Below are positions 59,301 through 64,000 of a DNA stretch of 64,000 bases, one piece after another. The position numbers and the translations under genes were made by a program. The notes under the pieces were generated by a model that made no database searches, had not been told where the DNA came from, and saw only the letters and a program-made list of their open reading frames with translations. Each line of letters starts with the position of its first letter. Positions within the stretch are counted from its first letter, which is position 1. This DNA is from Rhynchopus sp. YZ270_cl-10 (lineage: Eukaryota > Euglenozoa > Diplonemea > Diplonemida > Diplonemidae): positions 248,001-312,000 of the forward strand of contig OZ037901.1 of NCBI GenBank assembly GCA_964035575.1, written 5' to 3'.

Positions 59301-62300
59301 ACCCGTCTAAAAGCGTCCGTGTTGTACGCGACAAAACGACCCGTATAAAAGCGTCCGTGTTGTACGCGACAACACGACCCGTCTAAAAGCGCCCGTGTTG
59401 TACGCGACAAAACGACCCGTCTAAAAGCGTCCGTGTTGTACGCGACAAAACGACCCGTCTAAAAGCGCCCGTGTTGTACGCGACAAAACGACCCGTCTAA
59501 AAGCGCCCGTGTTGTACGCGACAAAACGACCCGTATAAAAGCGCCCGTGTTGTACGCGACAAAACGACCCGTCTAAAACCGTCCGTTCTGTACGCGACAA
59601 AACGACCCGTCTAAAAGCGTCCGTGTTGTACGCGACAAAACGACCCGTCTAAAAGCGCCCGTGTTGTACGCGACAAAACGACCCGTCTAAAAGCGTCCGT
59701 GTTGTACGCGACAAAACGACCCGTCTAAAAGCGCCCGTGTTGTACGCGACAAAACGACCCGTCTAAAAGCGTCCGTTCTGTACGCGACAAAACGACCCGT
59801 CTAAAAGCGTCCGTTCTGTACGCGACAAAACGACCCGTCTAAAAGCGCCCGTGTTGTACGCGACAAAACGACCCGTCTAAAAGCGCCCGTGTTGTACGCG
59901 ACAAAACGACCCGTATAAAAGCGTCCGTTCTGTACGCGACAAAACGACCCGTATAAAAGCGTCCGTTCTGTACGCGACAAAACGACCCGTCTAAAAGCGT
60001 CCGTGTTGTACGCGACAAAACGACCCGTCTAAAAGCGTCCGTTCTGTACGCGACAAAACGACCCGTCTAAAAGCGCCCGTGTTGTACGCGACAAAACGAC
60101 CCGTCTAAAAGCGTCCGTTCTGTACGCGACAAAACGACCCGTCTAAAAGCGTCCGTTCTGTACGCGACAAAACGACCCGTATAAAAGCGCCCGTTCTGTA
60201 CGCGACAAAACGACCCGTCTAAAAGCGTCCGTGTTGTACGCGACAAAACGACCCGTCTAAAAGCGCACGTGTTGTACGCGACAAAACGACCCGTCTAAAA
60301 GCGCCCGTGTTGTACGCGACAAAATGACCCGTCTAAAAGCGTCCGTGTTGTACGCGACAACACGACCCGTCTAAAAGCGCCCGTGTTGTACGCGACAAAA
60401 CGACCCGTCTAAAAGCGTCCGTGTTGTACGCGACAAAACGACCCGTCTAAAAGCGCCCGTGTTGTACGCGACAAAACGACCCGTCTAAAAGCGCCCGTGT
60501 TGTACGCGACAAAACGACCCGTATAAAAGCGCCCGTGTTGTACGCGACAAAACGACCCGTCTAAAACCGTCCGTTCTGTACGCGACAAAACGACCCGTCT
60601 AAAAGCGTCCGTGTTGTACGCGACAAAACGACCCGTCTAAAAGCGCCCGTGTTGTACGCGACAAAACGACCCGTATAAAAGCGCCCGTGTTGTACGCGAC
60701 AAAACGACCCGTCTAAAAGCGTCCGTGTTGTACGCGACAAAACGACCCGTCTAAAAGCGTCCGTTCTGTACGCGACAAAACGACCCGTATAAAAGCGCCC
60801 GTGTTGTACGCGACAAAACGACCCGTCTAAAAGCGTCCGTGTTGTACGCGACAAAACGACCCGTCTAAAAGCGCCCGTGTTGTACGCGACAAAACGACCC
60901 GTCAAAAAGCGCCCGTGTTGTACGCGACAAAACGACCCGTATAAAAGCGCCCGTGTTGTACGCGACAAAACGACCCGTCTGAAAGCGTCCGTTCTGTTCG
61001 CGACAAAACGACCCGTCAAAAAGCGCCCGTGTTGTACGCGACAAAACGACCCGTCAAAAAGCGCCCGTGTTGTACGCGACAAAACGACCCGTCTGAAAGC
61101 GTCCGTTCTGTTCGCGACAAAACGACCCGTCAAAAAGCGCCCGTGTTGTACGCGACAAAACGACCCGTCAAAAAGCGCCCGTGTTGTACGCGACAAAACG
61201 ACCCGTCTAAAAGCGTCCGTGTTGTACGCGACAAAACGACCCGTCAAAAAGCGCCCGTGTTGTACGCGACAAAACGACCCGTCAAAAAGCGCCCGTGTTG
61301 TACGCGACAAAACGACCCGTCTGAAAGCGTCCGTTCTGTACGCGACAAAACGACCCGTATAAAAGCGTCCGTTCTGTACTCGACAAAACGACCCGTCAAA
61401 AAGCGCCCGTGTTGTACGCGACAAAACGACCCGTCTGAAAGCGTCCGTTCTGTACGCGACAAAACGACCCGTATAAAAGCGCCCGTGTTGTACGCGACAA
61501 AACGACCCGTCTAAAAGCGCCCGTGTTGTACGCGACAAAACGACCCGTCTAAAAGCGTCCGTGTTGTACGCGACAAAACGACCCGTATAAAAGCGTCCGT
61601 TCTGTACTCGACAAAACGACCCGTCAAAAAGCGCCCGTGTTGTACGCGACAAAACGACCCGTCTGAAAGCGTCCGTTCTGTACGCGACAAAACGACCCGT
61701 ATAAAAGCGCCCGTGTTGTACGCGACAAAACGACCCGTCTAAAAGCGTCCGTGTTGTACGCGACAAAACGACCCGTCTGAAAGCGTCCGTTCTGTACGCG
61801 ACAAAACGACCCGTATAAAAGCGCCCGTGTTGTACGCGACAAAACGACCCGTCTAAAAGCGTCCGTGTTGTACGCGACAAAACGACCCGTATAAAAGCGC
61901 CCGTGTTGTACGCGACAAAACGACCCGTCTAAAAGCGTCCGTTCTGTACGCGACAAAACGACCCGTCTGAAAGCGTCCGTTCTGTACGCGACAAAACGAC
62001 CCGTCTGAAAGCGTCCGTTCTGTACGCGACAAAACGACCCGTCTAAAAGCGTCCGTGTTGTACGCGACAAAACGACCCGTCTAAAAGCGTCCGTTCTGTA
62101 CGCGACAAAACGACCCGTCTGAAAGCGTCCGTTCTGTACGCGACAAAACGACCCGTCTGAAAGCGTCCGTTCTGTACGCGACAAAACGACCCGTATAAAA
62201 GCGTCCGTTCTGTACGCGACAAAACGACCCGTCTAAAAGCGTCCGTGTTGTACGCGACAAAACGACCCGTCAAAAAGCGCCCGTGTTGTACGCGACAAAA

Positions 62301-64000
62301 CGACCCGTCAAAAAGCGCCCGTGTTGTACGCGACAAAACGACCCGTCTGAAAGCGTCCGTTCTGTACGCGACAAAACGACCCGTATAAAAGCGTCCGTTC
62401 TGTACTCGACAAAACGACCCGTCAAAAAGCGCCCGTGTTGTACGCGACAAAACGACCCGTCTGAAAGCGTCCGTTCTGTTCGCGACAAAACGACCCGTCA
62501 AAAAGCGCCCGTGTTGTACGCGACAAAACGACCCGTCAAAAAGCGCCCGTGTTGTACGCGACAAAACGACCCGTCTAAAAGCGTCCGTGTTGTACGCGAC
62601 AAAACGACCCGTCAAAAAGCGCCCGTGTTGTACGCGACAAAACGACCCGTCAAAAAGCGCCCGTGTTGTACGCGACAAAACGACCCGTCTGAAAGCGTCC
62701 GTTCTGTACGCGACAAAACGACCCGTATAAAAGCGCCCGTGTTGTACGCGACAAAACGACCCGTCAAAAAGCGCCCGTGTTGTACGCGACAAAACGACCC
62801 GTCTGAAAGCGTCCGTTCTGTTCGCGACAAAACGACCCGTCAAAAAGCGCCCGTGTTGTACGCGACAAAACGACCCGTCAAAAAGCGCCCGTGTTGTACG
62901 CGACAAAACGACCCGTCTAAAAGCGTCCGTGTTGTACGCGACAAAACGACCCGTCAAAAAGCGCCCGTGTTGTACGCGACAAAACGACCCGTCTAAAAGC
63001 GCCCGTGTTGTACGCGACAAAACGACCCGTCTAAAAGCGTCCGTGTTGTACGCGACAAAACGACCCGTATAAAAGCGTCCGTTCTGTACTCGACAAAACG
63101 ACCCGTCAAAAAGCGCCCGTGTTGTACGCGACAAAACGACCCGTCTGAAAGCGTCCGTTCTGTACGCGACAAAACGACCCGTATAAAAGCGCCCGTGTTG
63201 TACGCGACAAAACGACCCGTCTAAAAGCGTCCGTGTTGTACGCGACAAAACGACCCGTCTGAAAGCGTCCGTTCTGTACGCGACAAAACGACCCGTATAA
63301 AAGCGCCCGTGTTGTACGCGACAAAACGACCCGTCTAAAAGCGCCCGTGTTGTACGCGACAAAACGACCCGTCTAAAAGCGTCCGTGTTGTACGCGACAA
63401 AACGACCCGTATAAAAGCGTCCGTTCTGTACTCGACAAAACGACCCGTCAAAAAGCGCCCGTGTTGTACGCGACAAAACGACCCGTCTGAAAGCGTCCGT
63501 TCTGTACGCGACAAAACGACCCGTATAAAAGCGCCCGTGTTGTACGCGACAAAACGACCCGTCTAAAAGCGTCCGTGTTGTACGCGACAAAACGACCCGT
63601 ATAAAAGCGCCCGTGTTGTACGCGACAAAACGACCCGTCTAAAAGCGTCCGTTCTGTACGCGACAAAACGACCCGTCTGAAAGCGTCCGTTCTGTACGCG
63701 ACAAAACGACCCGTCTGAAAGCGTCCGTTCTGTACGCGACAAAACGACCCGTCTAAAAGCGTCCGTGTTGTACGCGACAAAACGACCCGTCTAAAAGCGT
63801 CCGTTCTGTACGCGACAAAACGACCCGTCTGAAAGCGTCCGTTCTGTACGCGACAAAACGACCCGTCTGAAAGCGTCCGTTCTGTACGCGACAAAACGAC
63901 CCGTATAAAAGCGTCCGTTCTGTACGCGACAAAACGACCCGTCTAAAAGCGTCCGTGTTGTACGCGACAAAACGACCCGTCTAAAAGCGTCCGTGTTGTA
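56400..64000. repeat. 38-bp satellite array, ~200 monomers, runs off the window
   Basis: The monomer (plus strand) reads ACAAAACGACCCGT, a variable CTAAAA, GCG, T/C, CCGT, TC/GT, TGTACGCG. The phase of TGTACGCGAC is unchanged from 56511 to 63959: 7448 bp, exactly 196 x 38, so there is no net indel. Variation is confined to a few sites. The CTAAAA slot is CTAAAA, ATAAAA, CAAAAA or CTGAAA. The first 3-4 monomers at the left edge (56400-56510) are clearly diverged, as expected at a satellite border. Rare variants recur at multiples of 38, mostly of 114 bp. Function unknown; a centromeric, subtelomeric or other heterochromatic satellite is possible. Confidence 0.95.

Noticed and set aside
60561-63590. 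Real protein-coding genes in the satellite
   Set aside because: Open frames follow from the trimer pattern; there is no unique start, end or flanking sequence, and all frames give the same peptide. Kept only as a finding.
56400-64000. CRISPR array
   Set aside because: Monomers are head-to-tail without unique spacers, and all neighbouring genes are eukaryotic.
56400-64000. Telomere repeat
   Set aside because: A 38-bp unit lacking a short G-rich telomeric motif; could be subtelomeric, but not the telomere itself.
56400-64000. Alternative genetic code with TAG read as glutamine
   Set aside because: It would open the array on the minus strand, but TAG sits at plausible ends of several genes (MYND/IQ, 560-residue, PH-like, PAN proteins), alongside TAA and TGA ends.
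1-64000. Species assignment
   Set aside because: Short introns and strand bias suggested several protist groups (fornicates, Euglenozoa, others), but none could be supported from the sequence alone.

Overview
This window is nuclear DNA of a microbial eukaryote (protist). It has spliceosomal GT-AG introns (26 to about 340 nt), eukaryote-only proteins (VPS53, an E2-like ubiquitin enzyme, RING and MYND proteins, Sfi1-type and IQ-repeat proteins), long gene-poor spacers with A/T and G/C homopolymer runs, several DNA-transposon-like repeats and a large satellite array. A UQCC1/CBP3-type complex III assembly factor suggests respiring mitochondria. TAA, TAG and TGA all end genes, so the code looks standard. 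I do not assign a species.

All thirteen genes I support lie on the minus strand: RING protein (1992-3275), MYND/IQ protein (3759-7367), a 5-exon unknown (17872-19463), VPS53 (19806-22532), E2-like protein (24088-25722), a tiny RING protein (26553-26974), a 3-exon unknown (27164-28957), Sfi1-like protein (30123-33515), UQCC1/CBP3-like (34980-36349), a giant IQ/LRR protein (36817-44175), a PH-like/His-rich protein (49503-51371), a secreted PAN/discoidin protein (51768-53183) and a basic unknown (53899-54666). Sfi1-like, IQ/LRR and MYND/IQ proteins suggest centrin/calmodulin-based cytoskeletal functions; VPS53 acts at the Golgi; the E2 and RING genes belong to ubiquitin signalling. No functional operon is evident.

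Between genes, three repeat layers stand out. (1) TA-flanked inverted-repeat elements at 9411-10590, 10593-12075, 12498-12585, 33990-34956 and probably 48788-48931, plus a TTAA-flanked element at 55384-56368 and a further element at 46274-46827. (2) A family of more than twenty short hairpins sharing a GAGGC core followed by a pyrimidine-rich tail; nearly all have the same orientation as the genes, and several lie just upstream of start codons. (3) A minus-strand A-tailed SINE-like repeat (two copies) and a ~110-bp repeat with a Pol III B-box-like motif.

From about 56400 to the window end is a satellite of about 200 monomers of exactly 38 bp, with no net indel over 196 monomers. It has three-monomer (114-bp) higher-order structure that opens long minus-strand frames in places. 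This array and the oriented hairpin family are the best candidates for something undescribed.
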